64,000 bases of DNA from Williamsia muralis NBRC 105860 (GCF_001598915.1 NZ_BDAP01000002.1:1084745-1148744), one strand, 5' to 3'; positions 8,990-18,848 are shown, counted from the stretch's first letter. Translations and numbers: made by a program. Notes: generated by a model not told the origin, from the sequence alone.

Positions 8990-10386
8990 TAGTCGCGACG
9001 AATCTTGCTGCGCGACAGCAGGAAGTATCCGGCGAAAGCGATGACAAATCCGGCGAAGAAGGTGATGTCTCCCAGTTCGGGCACGGCCTCGGCGACAAAA
9101 CCGACATATCGTTCCTGATTGCTGAAGAGCAGCACCGAGGAGACGAGGGCGATCAGGAACGCCGACAGTCCGCCCCAGTTCGTGTACTTCGGGTCGTACA
9201 GCATCGCGGCCACGGGACGGTTCCGGCGAAGGATCTGGTCGGCGAACACGATGCCGAGCCACGGGCCGATCCAGTAGGCGACGATCAGCAGGAAGGTCTC
9301 GTAGGACTCGGCCGCGTCGGCCAGTGCCCACCAGGCAACCAGGAATCCCACGACGCCGAACACCACGGTGACGAGCGCCCGCTGGAGGCCGAGCGACATC
9401 TTGAATCCCATGGTGACAAAAGCCATTCCGCCGGAATAGAGGTTGATCGCGTTGGCCGCGACCGCCCCGACTGCGATGGCCAGCAACGTCAGGTCCGCCA
9501 CGACCGACGGCAGGTGCCCGGTGAATGCGTCGGTGGGGCTCTCCGCATCCGAGCCGATCGTCACCGACGCGGCGCCGACGGCCATCAGTGCAGTGGTGGA
9601 CACGAACAGCCCTGACGAGGCGAAGAATCCGGTCTTGAACCGGGACACGGTCGCGGGAAGGTAGCGGGTGAAGTCGGCCGCGTAGGGGGTCCAGCCGGCG
9701 GTGTAACCGAACGCCGTACCCACGGTCAGCAGGAAGCCGCCGAGTCCGGCGCCACCGTCGGTGGCGGGTGCGCCGAGATCGGCCTTGCTGAAGATGATGA
9801 CGCCGGCGATCACGAACACGATGGCGAGAAGCGGCGCGGCAATGCGCTCGAACCCCTGGACGAGGTTGTGTCCGAAGAACGCAAAAGCTGTCTGCGCCAG
9901 TACGACGATCAGGAGCGCCAGCACCGACGGGAGACCGAACAGCGTGTTGAGGGCCAGCGCTCCACTGACGCTGTTGGTCGCGAACCAGCCGATGCCGCAC
10001 ATGACGGTCATGAACGCGGCGGGCACGATGTTGCCGCGGTAGCCGAAGCCCAGGCGGCCAAGAACCATCTGCGGCACTCCGTGCAGCGGGCCGCGAGCGG
10101 AGAGGGCGTAGTGAGCGAGGGCGCCGAGGAGGTTGCCCAACGCCACCGCGGCGAGGGCCTGCCAGAAGCTGAGACCGAAGTACAGCACCGAGAGGACCCC
10201 GACGAAGATCGTCGCGAACTCGAGATTGGGCGCGGTCCACGTCCAGAACATGCTTCGCGGTTTGCCGTGCCGGGCCTCGAGCGGGATGAACTCGTTGCCG
10301 CCTGGTTCGACCGCAAGCACTTTGCTGCCATACGAGCTGGGCGCCGCGTCGGCGACGGGCTCTGTTCGGGGAGTGGTCGATGTCAT
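8977..10386 (-). CDS. NCS1-family permease (cytosine/purine/allantoin type)
   Basis: 469 residues with about twelve membrane helices. The cytoplasmic N-terminus contains a charged LEARHGKPRSMFWTW segment typical of NCS1 transporters, followed by a first helix rich in small residues and the GALAHYALSARGPLHGVPQM region. Family members co-transport nucleobases, hydantoins or allantoin with H+ or Na+. Here it is the last gene of the agmatine/putrescine run but also lies next to the cytosine-deaminase region, so the cargo could be cytosine, a guanidino compound or something else. A 114-bp gap separates it from agmatine deiminase, enough for its own promoter. Confidence 0.85.
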   Translation of the reverse strand: MTSTTPRTEPVADAAPSSYGSKVLAVEPGGNEFIPLEARHGKPRSMFWTWTAPNLEFATIFVGVLSVLYFGLSFWQALAAVALGNLLGALAHYALSARGPLHGVPQMVLGRLGFGYRGNIVPAAFMTVMCGIGWFATNSVSGALALNTLFGLPSVLALLIVVLAQTAFAFFGHNLVQGFERIAAPLLAIVFVIAGVIIFSKADLGAPATDGGAGLGGFLLTVGTAFGYTAGWTPYAADFTRYLPATVSRFKTGFFASSGLFVSTTALMAVGAASVTIGSDAESPTDAFTGHLPSVVADLTLLAIAVGAVAANAINLYSGGMAFVTMGFKMSLGLQRALVTVVFGVVGFLVAWWALADAAESYETFLLIVAYWIGPWLGIVFADQILRRNRPVAAMLYDPKYTNWGGLSAFLIALVSSVLLFSNQERYVGFVAEAVPELGDITFFAGFVIAFAGYFLLSRSKIRRDYQSA

Positions 10387-10500
10387 TGCGTCACGGTCCC
10401 CTACCTGCGGGTGCCGCGGCAACCTACAGAACGTCCGCTGGCGTGGTGTCCAGGGCGGGCGAACTGTCGGCCCGTCGGACGGGGCGCAGTGACCGGTGGT

Positions 10501-11520
10501 TCATATCCGACGGCCGGCCGGTTGATGCTGCGTGATGCAGTGGATGCCCCCGCCTCGCTCGAACAACGGCCGCGCGTCGACTGTGCGGATCTCACGCCCG
10601 GGGTACACATCGGACAGGATTGCCGCGGCCCGGGCGTCATTCGGATCGTCGAAGCTGCAGGCGATCACGGCATTGTTGATGACGAGGTGGTTGATGTAGC
10701 TGTAGTCCACCGGTCCCTCGTCGTCGGTCAGGACCGTGGGGGCCGGGACGTCGATGATCTGCCACCCGGGTTCTGCCGCGGCGATCACCTCTCTGATTCG
10801 AGCGCTCACCGCGTGATCGGGATGGTCGGGGTTTTGCTGGTCGTGGACCAGCACCACACCCGGCGACGGGATGGCCGCGACGATGTCGACGTGTCCACGG
10901 GTGCCGAACTTCTGGTTGTCGCGGGTGAGGCCGTACGGCAACCAGATCGCCTTATCGGCGCCGATCGTCCGCCGCAGCTCGTCCTCGACGTCTTCACGAG
11001 ACCAGGTGGCATTGCGGCCATCGCCCAACTGCACCGATTCGGTCAGCACCACCGTGCCGTCGCCGTCGACCGCGATCCCGCCGCCCTCGTTGACCATCGG
11101 CGAGTCGATGCGCTGGGCCCCCGACAGCTCGGCGATCAGCGCGCCGATGTGCTGGTCTTTGTCCCATCGCGCCCACGAGGCAGCGCCCCATCCGTTGAAC
11201 ACCCAGTCGACGGCTCCGAGGGTGCCGTCCTCGTCGAGCACGAATGTCGGCCCGATGTCGCGCGCCCAGGCGTCGTTGAGCGGAGCCGCGACGATCTCGA
11301 CGTCGCGGGAGAGGTATTTCCGGGCCGATGGCAGTTCATCCGGGTCGACGAGCATCGTGACCGGCTCGAACTCACAGATGCTGTGTGCCACCGCCGCCCA
11401 TGTCCGGCGGGCTTCGTCACGCGCGGCGTCGGTGTCGCCGAGTGAATATCCGGGTGCCGGGAAGGCCATCCACACTTTCTCTTGCGGTGCTGTTTCGGCG
11501 GGCATGCGCCACTGCGACAT
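10501..11520 (-). CDS. aguA: Agmatine deiminase
   Basis: 339 residues, a member of the porphyromonas-type peptidylarginine deiminase/agmatine deiminase superfamily. Visible signatures are NDAWARDIGP (about residues 82-91), NEGGGIAVDGDG, TRGHVDIVA with the catalytic His, and the C-terminal GGGIHCITQ with the nucleophile C328. It hydrolyses agmatine to N-carbamoylputrescine and ammonia. Its ATG shares one base with the stop of the upstream amidase gene (TGATG), the usual pairing of AguA with the enzyme that removes the carbamoyl group. Slightly short compared with plant and Pseudomonas enzymes (~370). Confidence 0.92.
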   Translation of the reverse strand: MSQWRMPAETAPQEKVWMAFPAPGYSLGDTDAARDEARRTWAAVAHSICEFEPVTMLVDPDELPSARKYLSRDVEIVAAPLNDAWARDIGPTFVLDEDGTLGAVDWVFNGWGAASWARWDKDQHIGALIAELSGAQRIDSPMVNEGGGIAVDGDGTVVLTESVQLGDGRNATWSREDVEDELRRTIGADKAIWLPYGLTRDNQKFGTRGHVDIVAAIPSPGVVLVHDQQNPDHPDHAVSARIREVIAAAEPGWQIIDVPAPTVLTDDEGPVDYSYINHLVINNAVIACSFDDPNDARAAAILSDVYPGREIRTVDARPLFERGGGIHCITQHQPAGRRI

Positions 11521-12506
11521 CAGACGTCTCCGGCGCCGAAGTGGCCGTGTGCGGCAACCGGATCGACAAGACGACCATAGGTGTCAGGCCGTCGGGTCTT
11601 CAGGAACGGGAACAGTGTGAGCCAGTCACGACGCTGGGCGAGGTCGAGTTCGGCGACCAGCACGGCAGGTTCGTCGCGCGGCGCCTGCACAAGGATGCGG
11701 CCGTACGGGTCGGAGATGAAAGACGAACCGTAGAAGGTGATCTCGCCTTCGTTCCCGGTGCGGTTGGGTACCATCATGAAGGTGCCGTTGGCGATCCCGT
11801 TTCCGACGATCACCTGCTGCCACAGGGGTTGCGTGTCGAAGTCGGGAAAGTCGGGCTCGGATCCGATGGCGGTGGGGTAGACGATGATCTCGGCCCCGGC
11901 CAGCGAATACGCGCGTGCGGCTTCGGGAAACCATTCGTCCCAGCAGGTCGGCATCCCCAGGGTGGCGTCGAGTCCGGCCGGCGAGTGCACGGGATACGGG
12001 TCGGGTTCGGCGGGTCCTGCCCGGAAGTACGTGTCCTCGTAATAGCTGGCGGTGATGGGGATGTGGATCTTGCGTGTCTTGGCCGCCAGCTCACCGGTCG
12101 GTGAGACCAGGATGGCGGTGTTGAACCCGAGGCCGTCGTCGTAGGTGGTGCCGTTCTCCGCCGAGTTCTTCTCGTACAGCGACGCGTGCAGGAAGATGTT
12201 GTGCCGCTTTGCCATTGCCGAGGCGAAGGCGAATGTGGGCCCGGTGTCGAGGTCCTCGGCGGACTCGGCCGGGTTCGCGCCACCTCGGACGAACGCCGGA
12301 TACCGCAGCAGGGTGATCTCGGGCAGGCACACCAGGCCCGCCCCGGCCCTGGCGGCCATCTCGACGCCCTCGGCGAGATCGGCCAGCAGGGCATCGGTGT
12401 CGGGCTGCCAGCGATGCTGCACGAGACCCACCCGTATCGGTGCACGCCCTGAGTCGGTGTCCCGGCACAGTGACGGCGGCGCCGTCAGGGCAGTGATGAG
12501 CTGCAT
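11520..12506 (-). CDS. Nitrilase-superfamily amidase, probable N-carbamoylputrescine amidase
   Basis: 328 residues of the carbon-nitrogen hydrolase fold. The Glu-Lys-Cys triad is E63 (LPEITLL), K146 (RKIHIP) and C188 (PTCWDEWFPEAAR). In this context it most likely converts N-carbamoylputrescine to putrescine, CO2 and ammonia, the step after agmatine deiminase. It also carries a ~20-residue N-terminal leader (TDSGRAPIRVGLVQH) absent from typical AguB. The sequence is not a close match to the AguB proteins I remember, so substrate specificity rests on context. An AAAGGA box sits eight bases upstream of the ATG. First of a pair with aguA. Confidence 0.78.
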   Translation of the reverse strand: MQLITALTAPPSLCRDTDSGRAPIRVGLVQHRWQPDTDALLADLAEGVEMAARAGAGLVCLPEITLLRYPAFVRGGANPAESAEDLDTGPTFAFASAMAKRHNIFLHASLYEKNSAENGTTYDDGLGFNTAILVSPTGELAAKTRKIHIPITASYYEDTYFRAGPAEPDPYPVHSPAGLDATLGMPTCWDEWFPEAARAYSLAGAEIIVYPTAIGSEPDFPDFDTQPLWQQVIVGNGIANGTFMMVPNRTGNEGEITFYGSSFISDPYGRILVQAPRDEPAVLVAELDLAQRRDWLTLFPFLKTRRPDTYGRLVDPVAAHGHFGAGDV

Positions 12507-12564
12507 GATGTCCTTTCCCGGACGGCGTCGCCGATCCGGTGTGTGTCCCTGCGTGTTTGCCGGG

Positions 12565-14082
12565 CTACGTCAGTGCGATGTATTTCGTGGTCAGGTATTC
12601 GTAGATGCCCTCTGATCCACCTTCGCGCCCGATCCCGGATTGCTTCACGCCGCCGAACGGCGCTGCCACATCGGAGATCACGCCTCGGTTGATCCCGACC
12701 ATACCCGACTCGATCTTGTCGGCGACCCTCAGCGCCCGGTCCAGGTCCTGCGTGTAAAGGTAAGCCGCCAAACCGTATTCGGTGGAGTTCGCCGCCTCGA
12801 TGGCTTCGTCCTCGGTGGAGAACGTACTGATGACGGCAACGGGACCGAAGATCTCGTTTCGCACGATGTCCGCGTCTGCCGGCACCTGGTCGAGAACCGT
12901 TGCGGGGTAGTAGCACCCCGCGTCGTCGGCCGACGTCTCCGTCGTGACGGAGCTCGGCAGATTCTCCGGATCGGCGCCCAGCCGCACCCGGGCCCCATCG
13001 GCTACGGCGGCGGCGACAGCCTTCGCGATGGACGTCTGCTGTTTGGTGTTGACCATCGGGCCCAGTGTGGTCTTCGGGTGGTAGCCGGGCCCCAGAACCA
13101 TGGCTTCCATCTTCGCCGTCAGCGCCGCGGTGAACTGTTCGGCGATACCTTCCTGGACGAGAAAACGATTGGCTGCCGTGCACGCTTCGCCGCCGTTGCG
13201 GGTCTTCGCTGCGAACGCACCCTCCACCGCCTTGTCCAGATCGGCGTCGTCGAACACGAGGAAGGGTGCGTTGCCACCGAGTTCCATGGACGTCCGCTGA
13301 ACGTTCTCGGCTGCCTGTCCGAGCAGGCGCCGGCCGACCGGGGTCGACCCGGTGAAGCTGATCTTGCGTACGCGGGGATCGGCGATCAGCGGCTCGGTGA
13401 CGTCGGCTGCCTTGCTGGTCGGGAGAATCGAGAGCACACCGCCGGGCAGTCCTGCCTCGCCGAGCAGCTTGGCGAGGTAGAGCATGGTCAGCGGGGTCTC
13501 CTGGGCGGGCTTGACGATCATCGTGCAGCCCGCGGCCAGCGCCGGACCGATCTTCCTGGTGCCCATTGCGAGCGGGAAGTTCCACGGCGTGATCGCCAGT
13601 GCCACCCCGACGGGGGCGTGGGTCACCGTGATCCGTCCGGTGCCCCCCGGCGACGGGGTGAACCGACCCGAAACCCGAACGGCCTCTTCGGCGAACCACC
13701 TCAGGAACTCGCCGCCGTAGGTGATCTCGGACTTCGAATCGGGCAGTGCTTTGCCCATCTCGAGGGTCATGATCGTGGCCATGTCGTCGGCGTGGTCCTG
13801 GACCAGATCGAAGGTGGCGCGCAGGATCTCCGATCGTTTGCGCGGCGCGGTGGCAGCCCACTCGTCCGCCACTGCGAGCGCGCTCTCGAGTGCGGTGTTC
13901 GCGTCGTCGGGCGTGGCATCGGCCACGTGGACCAGGGACGTGCCGGTGGCCGGGTCGTCCACCGAGAACGTGGAACCGTCGGATGCGTCCACCGAGGCCC
14001 CGCCGATCCACAGACCCGTGGGGACCTGGTCGAGCAGCTCGCGGAAGGCGGCGATTGGATCAGTGGCCGGGGAATCAGTCAT
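12565..14082 (-). CDS. gabD: Succinate-semialdehyde dehydrogenase (NAD(P)+)
   Basis: 505 residues of the aldehyde dehydrogenase family. It has the TPWNFPLAM cofactor segment, a SMELGGNAPFLVFDDAD stretch with the general base Glu, and the nucleophile Cys in NGGEACTAANR. The motif set is of the GabD/SSADH group rather than the betaine-aldehyde group. It oxidises succinate semialdehyde to succinate for the TCA cycle. The ATG at 14082 has CTGGAGGA at optimal spacing; the extended frame upstream is spurious. It overlaps the end of the copper amine oxidase by 8 nt, and downstream there is a 58-bp gap to the amidase. Confidence 0.88.
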   Translation of the reverse strand: MTDSPATDPIAAFRELLDQVPTGLWIGGASVDASDGSTFSVDDPATGTSLVHVADATPDDANTALESALAVADEWAATAPRKRSEILRATFDLVQDHADDMATIMTLEMGKALPDSKSEITYGGEFLRWFAEEAVRVSGRFTPSPGGTGRITVTHAPVGVALAITPWNFPLAMGTRKIGPALAAGCTMIVKPAQETPLTMLYLAKLLGEAGLPGGVLSILPTSKAADVTEPLIADPRVRKISFTGSTPVGRRLLGQAAENVQRTSMELGGNAPFLVFDDADLDKAVEGAFAAKTRNGGEACTAANRFLVQEGIAEQFTAALTAKMEAMVLGPGYHPKTTLGPMVNTKQQTSIAKAVAAAVADGARVRLGADPENLPSSVTTETSADDAGCYYPATVLDQVPADADIVRNEIFGPVAVISTFSTEDEAIEAANSTEYGLAAYLYTQDLDRALRVADKIESGMVGINRGVISDVAAPFGGVKQSGIGREGGSEGIYEYLTTKYIALT

Positions 14083-16069
14083 GACAGTGTCCTCCAGATG
14101 ATTCGGGCGATGTGGATGATGTGGGGTGACAATGCGCGCTCGGGCTCGGTGCGACATCGAGGGATGGGTTGCGGTCGAAGAAGCCGAATGGCTTGAGCCA
14201 GAACGAGACCGTGTCGGCCGGCATGATCGGCCAGTCCTCGGGCCGGGTGATGTGGTGGATGCCGAAGGTGTACCAGAGCACCACGTCGGTGTTGTCGATG
14301 CTGCGGTTGGCTTTCGTCCATTCGCCCAGCCCTTTGTCGGTGGCCGACTGGTTCACGAATTCACCTGCGGGCCAACGTTCGTCGGGACTGTTCTGGGTGA
14401 CCCACACGGTGTGGCCGATGACCTCGGCGCGCGCGAACACCGGTGAGGCCGGGTCGAACATGGCAGGGATGGCGTCGCCGGGGACCAGTTTGTAGGCAGG
14501 ATGGGTGCCCAGTCCGTTGGTGGTGTTGGTGTTCACCACCTTCCACGCTCGCTGGGTGGACCAGTTCATGTCCTGCTTGCCCTCTTCTTCGGTTCGTAGA
14601 GGGGTGTTGCGCTGCACCAGGGACAGGCCGTACGGATTGGCCGGTCCCATCGGTTCGATCTCGGTTTCGCTGGCGTAGACGGTGTTCTGGGTCCCGTCCA
14701 CGTCGAGGTCGAGGCGGGCGACCAGGAAATGCTGGTGGAACGGTGCGTAGGTGCGTTCGTCCACCAGGGTGCCGTGCGGGTGGGTGGCGCCGGGTGCGAT
14801 CGGCGTGGTCACCATGATGCCGGTGGCGCGCACCTCGCACTCGATGTTGCCGTCCTGGTAGAAGCGCCAGTAGACGAGGTACTCGTAGTTGGCCACGGTG
14901 ACATGGAATGACACCGTGAGCCGGCGCATCCGGCGAACCTCGGCGCCCGCATCGTGATCGACATGCTTCCAGAGAACCGCGTTGTCCTCCTCGTGGATGC
15001 AAATCGCATTGGTGATCGTGTACGGCTCGCCCTTGCTGTTGTGCAGCACGGCATCGAGGTAACGGATCTCGCCGAGGCAGTCGCAGCCGAGTTCCAGGGA
15101 GGTCGTCATGAAGCCGAGGCCCCACTCGCCGATGTCGAATGCTGTTCGGCGGTAATGGTCTTCGCAGTGATCTCGGTACGGCACCATCATCTCGGCAAAC
15201 GACAGCCGGTGGGCCACCGAGCGCTCGCGACCACCGTCGTTGTAGGTGACGGCGTGCAGGGTCATGCCCTCACGGTGGTTGAATCCGACGCGCACCGACC
15301 AGTTCTGCCAGGTCAGCTTGTTGCCCTCGAGGGTGAACGAGGGGCCGTCCGGCTGGGTGATCTCCAGGGGCTTGAGTGGTTGGCGGCGCGATTCGGCCCG
15401 GATCCGCTCGGGGATCCGGCCGGGCACGTACTCGCCCATGACATCCGGCGGTTCGACGCCGCCGTTGTCCTCGATCTCGAGCAGTTCCATCGTGTTGAGG
15501 TCGATGACGCAGTGCAGTCCGCTGACCGGGTGGGCGTAGGGGTTGGCCCCCGGTTCGGACCTGAGCCAGGTGTCCGACCATCCGAGCCGTCTGTTCCGGT
15601 ACTTGTCCGGGGCGACGGCGTCTCCGTAGGTCCAGGTGTCCATGAACACCAGGTCGAGGTCGGTGATCCCGCGCTTCTTCAGGGCAGCGATGACATCTGG
15701 GTGGCCCCGCAGCACCTGGTCACATTCTTCGAACTCGTCGACGGTGAAGTTCGCCTGTACGCCGGGGATGTGGGTGAAGGATTCGACCGCATCCTCGGTC
15801 AGTGAGACAACCGCCTTGTAGGTGGCGTTGCGCGTCGTGTCCGAGCAGGTGACGAGTCCCTTGCGAGGAGGCCGCGGGCCTCCCGTCGCGTGGTCGGCCA
15901 GAGCTTGTTTGCTGGGCTCGAGCAGCTCGATCGAATGGAACCGCCAGCCCTCGGCGACGCCATGGTCTCGTGCGAGTAGTGCTGCCGTCGAACGGAATTC
16001 GTCGGCGCTGAAGGGGTCGAGGGGATGGCTGGTGGTCTCGGGCGGGCCGGCTGCCGGATCAGAGGACAC
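14075..16069 (-). CDS. Copper-containing primary amine oxidase
   Basis: 664 residues. The topaquinone motif N394-Y395-E396 (VANYEYLVYW) is clear, with the catalytic base Asp in FDIGEWGLG (about residue 312) and the HQH copper ligands in APFHQHFLVARLD. The enzyme oxidatively deaminates primary amines to aldehydes, giving H2O2 and ammonia. No signal peptide is visible, so it should be cytoplasmic, unlike periplasmic TynA. Overlapping starts and stops with gabT (11 nt) and gabD (8 nt) put it inside the GABA operon, so putrescine to 4-aminobutanal is the likely reaction. Starts with GTG. The tail is Ser/Pro/His-rich with two HCH-like pairs. Confidence 0.9.
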   Translation of the reverse strand: MSSDPAAGPPETTSHPLDPFSADEFRSTAALLARDHGVAEGWRFHSIELLEPSKQALADHATGGPRPPRKGLVTCSDTTRNATYKAVVSLTEDAVESFTHIPGVQANFTVDEFEECDQVLRGHPDVIAALKKRGITDLDLVFMDTWTYGDAVAPDKYRNRRLGWSDTWLRSEPGANPYAHPVSGLHCVIDLNTMELLEIEDNGGVEPPDVMGEYVPGRIPERIRAESRRQPLKPLEITQPDGPSFTLEGNKLTWQNWSVRVGFNHREGMTLHAVTYNDGGRERSVAHRLSFAEMMVPYRDHCEDHYRRTAFDIGEWGLGFMTTSLELGCDCLGEIRYLDAVLHNSKGEPYTITNAICIHEEDNAVLWKHVDHDAGAEVRRMRRLTVSFHVTVANYEYLVYWRFYQDGNIECEVRATGIMVTTPIAPGATHPHGTLVDERTYAPFHQHFLVARLDLDVDGTQNTVYASETEIEPMGPANPYGLSLVQRNTPLRTEEEGKQDMNWSTQRAWKVVNTNTTNGLGTHPAYKLVPGDAIPAMFDPASPVFARAEVIGHTVWVTQNSPDERWPAGEFVNQSATDKGLGEWTKANRSIDNTDVVLWYTFGIHHITRPEDWPIMPADTVSFWLKPFGFFDRNPSLDVAPSPSAHCHPTSSTSPESSGGHCHD

Positions 16070-17435
16070 GCGCTGCTCCTGTGGACCCGGTCAGTTCGCG
16101 CAGGCAGTTCTCGAGTACGTCGAGCCCGTCGCCGAGCAGCTCGTCACCGATGACCAGCGGGGGCAGGAGCCGGATGACGTTGCCGTACGTACCGCAGGAG
16201 AGCAACACCACACCTTGTGCGAGACAGGCTGCCACCAGGGCCTTGGTCAGCTCCGGATTGGGCTTGTTCGTACCCGGTTGCACGAGTTCGATGGCCAGCA
16301 TCGCTCCTCGTCCCCGGACGTCGCCGATCTCGTCGGTGACCGAGGCCATCGCCCGCAGTCGTCCGACGGCGATCTCCTCGATCTCCCTTGCCCGTCTGGG
16401 TAGATCGAGCTCGGCCATCACGTCGAGGGTGGCAAGTGCAGCTGCGCAGGCCACCGGGTTACCGCCGTACGTTCCTCCGAGACCACCGGCATGCACTGCG
16501 TCGAGCAGATCGGCGCGCCCGGTGACCGCGGACAACGGCATACCGCCGGCGATGCCCTTGGCCATCGTCACCAGATCGGGCACCACGTTCTCGTGTTCGC
16601 TGGCGAACCATGCACCGGTGCGGGCGAATCCGCTCTGCACCTCATCGGCGATGAACACGATGCCGTTCGAGGCGGCCCAGTCGGCCAGTGCGGGAAGGAA
16701 TCCGGGGGCGGGCACGATGAAGCCGCCTTCGCCCATCACGGGTTCGATGATGATCGCGGCCAGCTGATCTGCCCCGATCTGCTTGTCCATCATCGAGATC
16801 GCGCGGGCCGCCGCTTCCGGGCCGTCGAGTCCGTCATGGAAGGGGTACGAACCGGGTACTCGGTAGACCTCCGGCGCAAAGGGTCCGAAACCATACTTGT
16901 AGGGCATGGTCTTGGCCGTCAGCGCCATCGTCAGGTTGGTTCGGCCGTGGTAGGCGTGGTCGAACGCCACGACCGCGTCGCGTCCGGTGGCCAACCGGGC
17001 CACCTTGATCGCGTTCTCCACAGCCTCGGCGCCGGAGTTGAACAGCACGGTGCGCTTCTGATGGTCACCTGGTGTCAGGTGATTGAGCCGTTCGGCCACC
17101 GCGACGTACCCCTCGTAGGGCGTCACCATGAAGCACGTGTGGGTGAAATGCCGTGCCTGCTCGGCAACCGCTTCGGCGACCGCCGCGTTGCTGGCGCCCA
17201 CGCTCGTCACGGCGATCCCCGACCCGAAGTCGATGAACGAGTTGCCGTCGATGTCGACGATCACGCCACCGTCGGCGTCCGCGGCGTACACCGGCACGGT
17301 CGAGCCCACGCCGCCGGCGACGGCCATCGCGCGGCGACCCTGCAGTTCATGGGATTTCGGTCCGGGGATGGGCGTGACGAGTTTGCGTTGCTGGGGAAGG
17401 CGGTAGGAGACCGCTGCTGTTGTCGTCATGGTCAT
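16059..17435 (-). CDS. gabT: 4-aminobutyrate aminotransferase
   Basis: 458 residues, class-III aminotransferase fold. PLP-binding segments visible are NSGAEAVENAIKVAR, DHAYHGRTNLTM, IADEVQSGFARTG and the Schiff-base K293 (VTMAKGIAGGMP). It transfers the amino group of GABA to 2-oxoglutarate, giving succinate semialdehyde and glutamate. The first of two nearby ATGs was chosen because it overlaps the preceding stop by 4 nt (ATGA); the second would shorten the protein by two residues. Gene order (aldehyde dehydrogenase, gabT, amine oxidase, gabD) places it at the GABA step. Confidence 0.93.
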   Translation of the reverse strand: MTMTTTAAVSYRLPQQRKLVTPIPGPKSHELQGRRAMAVAGGVGSTVPVYAADADGGVIVDIDGNSFIDFGSGIAVTSVGASNAAVAEAVAEQARHFTHTCFMVTPYEGYVAVAERLNHLTPGDHQKRTVLFNSGAEAVENAIKVARLATGRDAVVAFDHAYHGRTNLTMALTAKTMPYKYGFGPFAPEVYRVPGSYPFHDGLDGPEAAARAISMMDKQIGADQLAAIIIEPVMGEGGFIVPAPGFLPALADWAASNGIVFIADEVQSGFARTGAWFASEHENVVPDLVTMAKGIAGGMPLSAVTGRADLLDAVHAGGLGGTYGGNPVACAAALATLDVMAELDLPRRAREIEEIAVGRLRAMASVTDEIGDVRGRGAMLAIELVQPGTNKPNPELTKALVAACLAQGVVLLSCGTYGNVIRLLPPLVIGDELLGDGLDVLENCLRELTGSTGAARVL

Positions 17436-18829
17436 TCCACCGAACTCATCACGTGCTTGATGCGGGTGTAGTCCTCGACCCCGTAGGACGACAGGTCCTT
17501 GCCGTAGCCGGAGTTCTTGAACCCGCCGTGTGGCATCTCGGCAACCAGCGGGATGTGGCAGTTGACCCACACACAGCCGAAGTCCATACCTGCGGTCATC
17601 CGGTTGGCGGTGCCGTGGTCGGTGGTCCACACGCTCGAGGCCAGGCCATAGCTCACGTCGTTGGACAGCGCGATGGCCTCGGCTTCGTCCTCGAAGGTCT
17701 GCACGGTCACCACGGGGCCGAACGTCTCTTCCTGTACCAGCGCGTCTGTCTGGCGGACTCCGGTGATCACGGTGGGCTCGATGAAGAATCCCTTGTCACC
17801 GCGGCGCTTTCCGCCGGTGACCACGGTGGCGTGCGAGGGGATCGAGTCGAGTATCGACGTCACCTTGGTGAAGTGGTTGATGTTGTTCAGCGGAGGAACC
17901 GTTGTCGCGTCGGCCTTTTCACTGAGCGCGGCAACGAACTTGTCGTGGATGGAGGAGTGCACGAGGATGCGGGTCACCGCCGTGCAGTCCTGGCCGGCAT
18001 TGAAGAACGACGCCTCGCCGATGCCGTCGACGGCCTTGTCGAGGTCTGCATCGGCGAACACCACGGCAGGGGCCTTGCCGCCCAGTTCGAGGTGCGCGCG
18101 CTTGAGTTGCTGTGCGGCGGACACCGCCACGGCGATGCCGGCACGGACCGACCCGGTGATCGACACCATGCCCGGGGTCTTGTGCCCGACGATGGACGCA
18201 CCCGTCCCACCGTCGCCGAGCACCACGTTGAGGACTCCGTCGGGCAGGATGCCCTTGGACAGCGAGGCCAGGACAAGCGTCGATTCGGGAGTGGTGTCAG
18301 AAGGCTTGAGCACCACCGTGTTCCCGGCGGCGATCGCAGGTCCGATCTTCCACAACGCCATCATCAGGGGGTAGTTCCAGGGGGTCACCTGACCGATGAC
18401 GCCGATGGGTTCACGCCGCACGTACGAGGTGAACCCCTCCATGTACTCACCGGCCGATTTCCCCTCGAGGAGGCGGGCCGCACCGGCGAAGAACCGGATC
18501 TGGTCGGCGCCGACGGTCACCTCTTCGTCGGCGATCTGATCGGCCGGCTGCCCGGTGTTCCGTGCCTGGGCGGCCACGAGCGCATCAGAGTTCGCCTCGA
18601 TGGCATCCGCCAACTTCAGCAAGGCGGTCTGCCTGGTCTTCGGGGTGGTCTTACCCCAGGACTCGAAGGCAGTGGCCGCAGCGGCCATGGCCGCGTCGAT
18701 GTCGGAGGTGGTCGAGACCGGCGACGTACCGACGACCGATTCGTCGGTCGGGTTGATCAGGTCGATCGTCTCGGTGGACGACGACGCGACGAACTCGCCG
18801 TTGATGTAGTTCTTCAGGATCTCGGGCAT
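17432..18829 (-). CDS. Probable 4-aminobutyraldehyde dehydrogenase
   Basis: 465 residues of the aldehyde dehydrogenase family. The active site has N152 (TPWNYPLMM), E248 (LELGGKAP) and C282 (NAGQDCTA). The NAGQDCTA form is the one seen in aminobutyraldehyde/betaine-aldehyde dehydrogenases such as PatD. It should oxidise 4-aminobutanal, the product of the amine oxidase, to GABA. It is the first gene of the minus-strand run, with tandem repeats and a palindrome in its upstream region shared with a divergent PucR gene. The region around residues 305-320 is a little shorter than in E. coli PatD. Confidence 0.82.
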   Translation of the reverse strand: MPEILKNYINGEFVASSSTETIDLINPTDESVVGTSPVSTTSDIDAAMAAAATAFESWGKTTPKTRQTALLKLADAIEANSDALVAAQARNTGQPADQIADEEVTVGADQIRFFAGAARLLEGKSAGEYMEGFTSYVRREPIGVIGQVTPWNYPLMMALWKIGPAIAAGNTVVLKPSDTTPESTLVLASLSKGILPDGVLNVVLGDGGTGASIVGHKTPGMVSITGSVRAGIAVAVSAAQQLKRAHLELGGKAPAVVFADADLDKAVDGIGEASFFNAGQDCTAVTRILVHSSIHDKFVAALSEKADATTVPPLNNINHFTKVTSILDSIPSHATVVTGGKRRGDKGFFIEPTVITGVRQTDALVQEETFGPVVTVQTFEDEAEAIALSNDVSYGLASSVWTTDHGTANRMTAGMDFGCVWVNCHIPLVAEMPHGGFKNSGYGKDLSSYGVEDYTRIKHVMSSVE

Positions 18830-18848
18830 GACGCGCGGTCACTCTCTG

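Noticed and set aside
12640..14196. Open plus-strand frame opposite the gabD gene
   Set aside because: Arg/Gly/His-rich nonsense composition and complete overlap with an intact aldehyde dehydrogenase.
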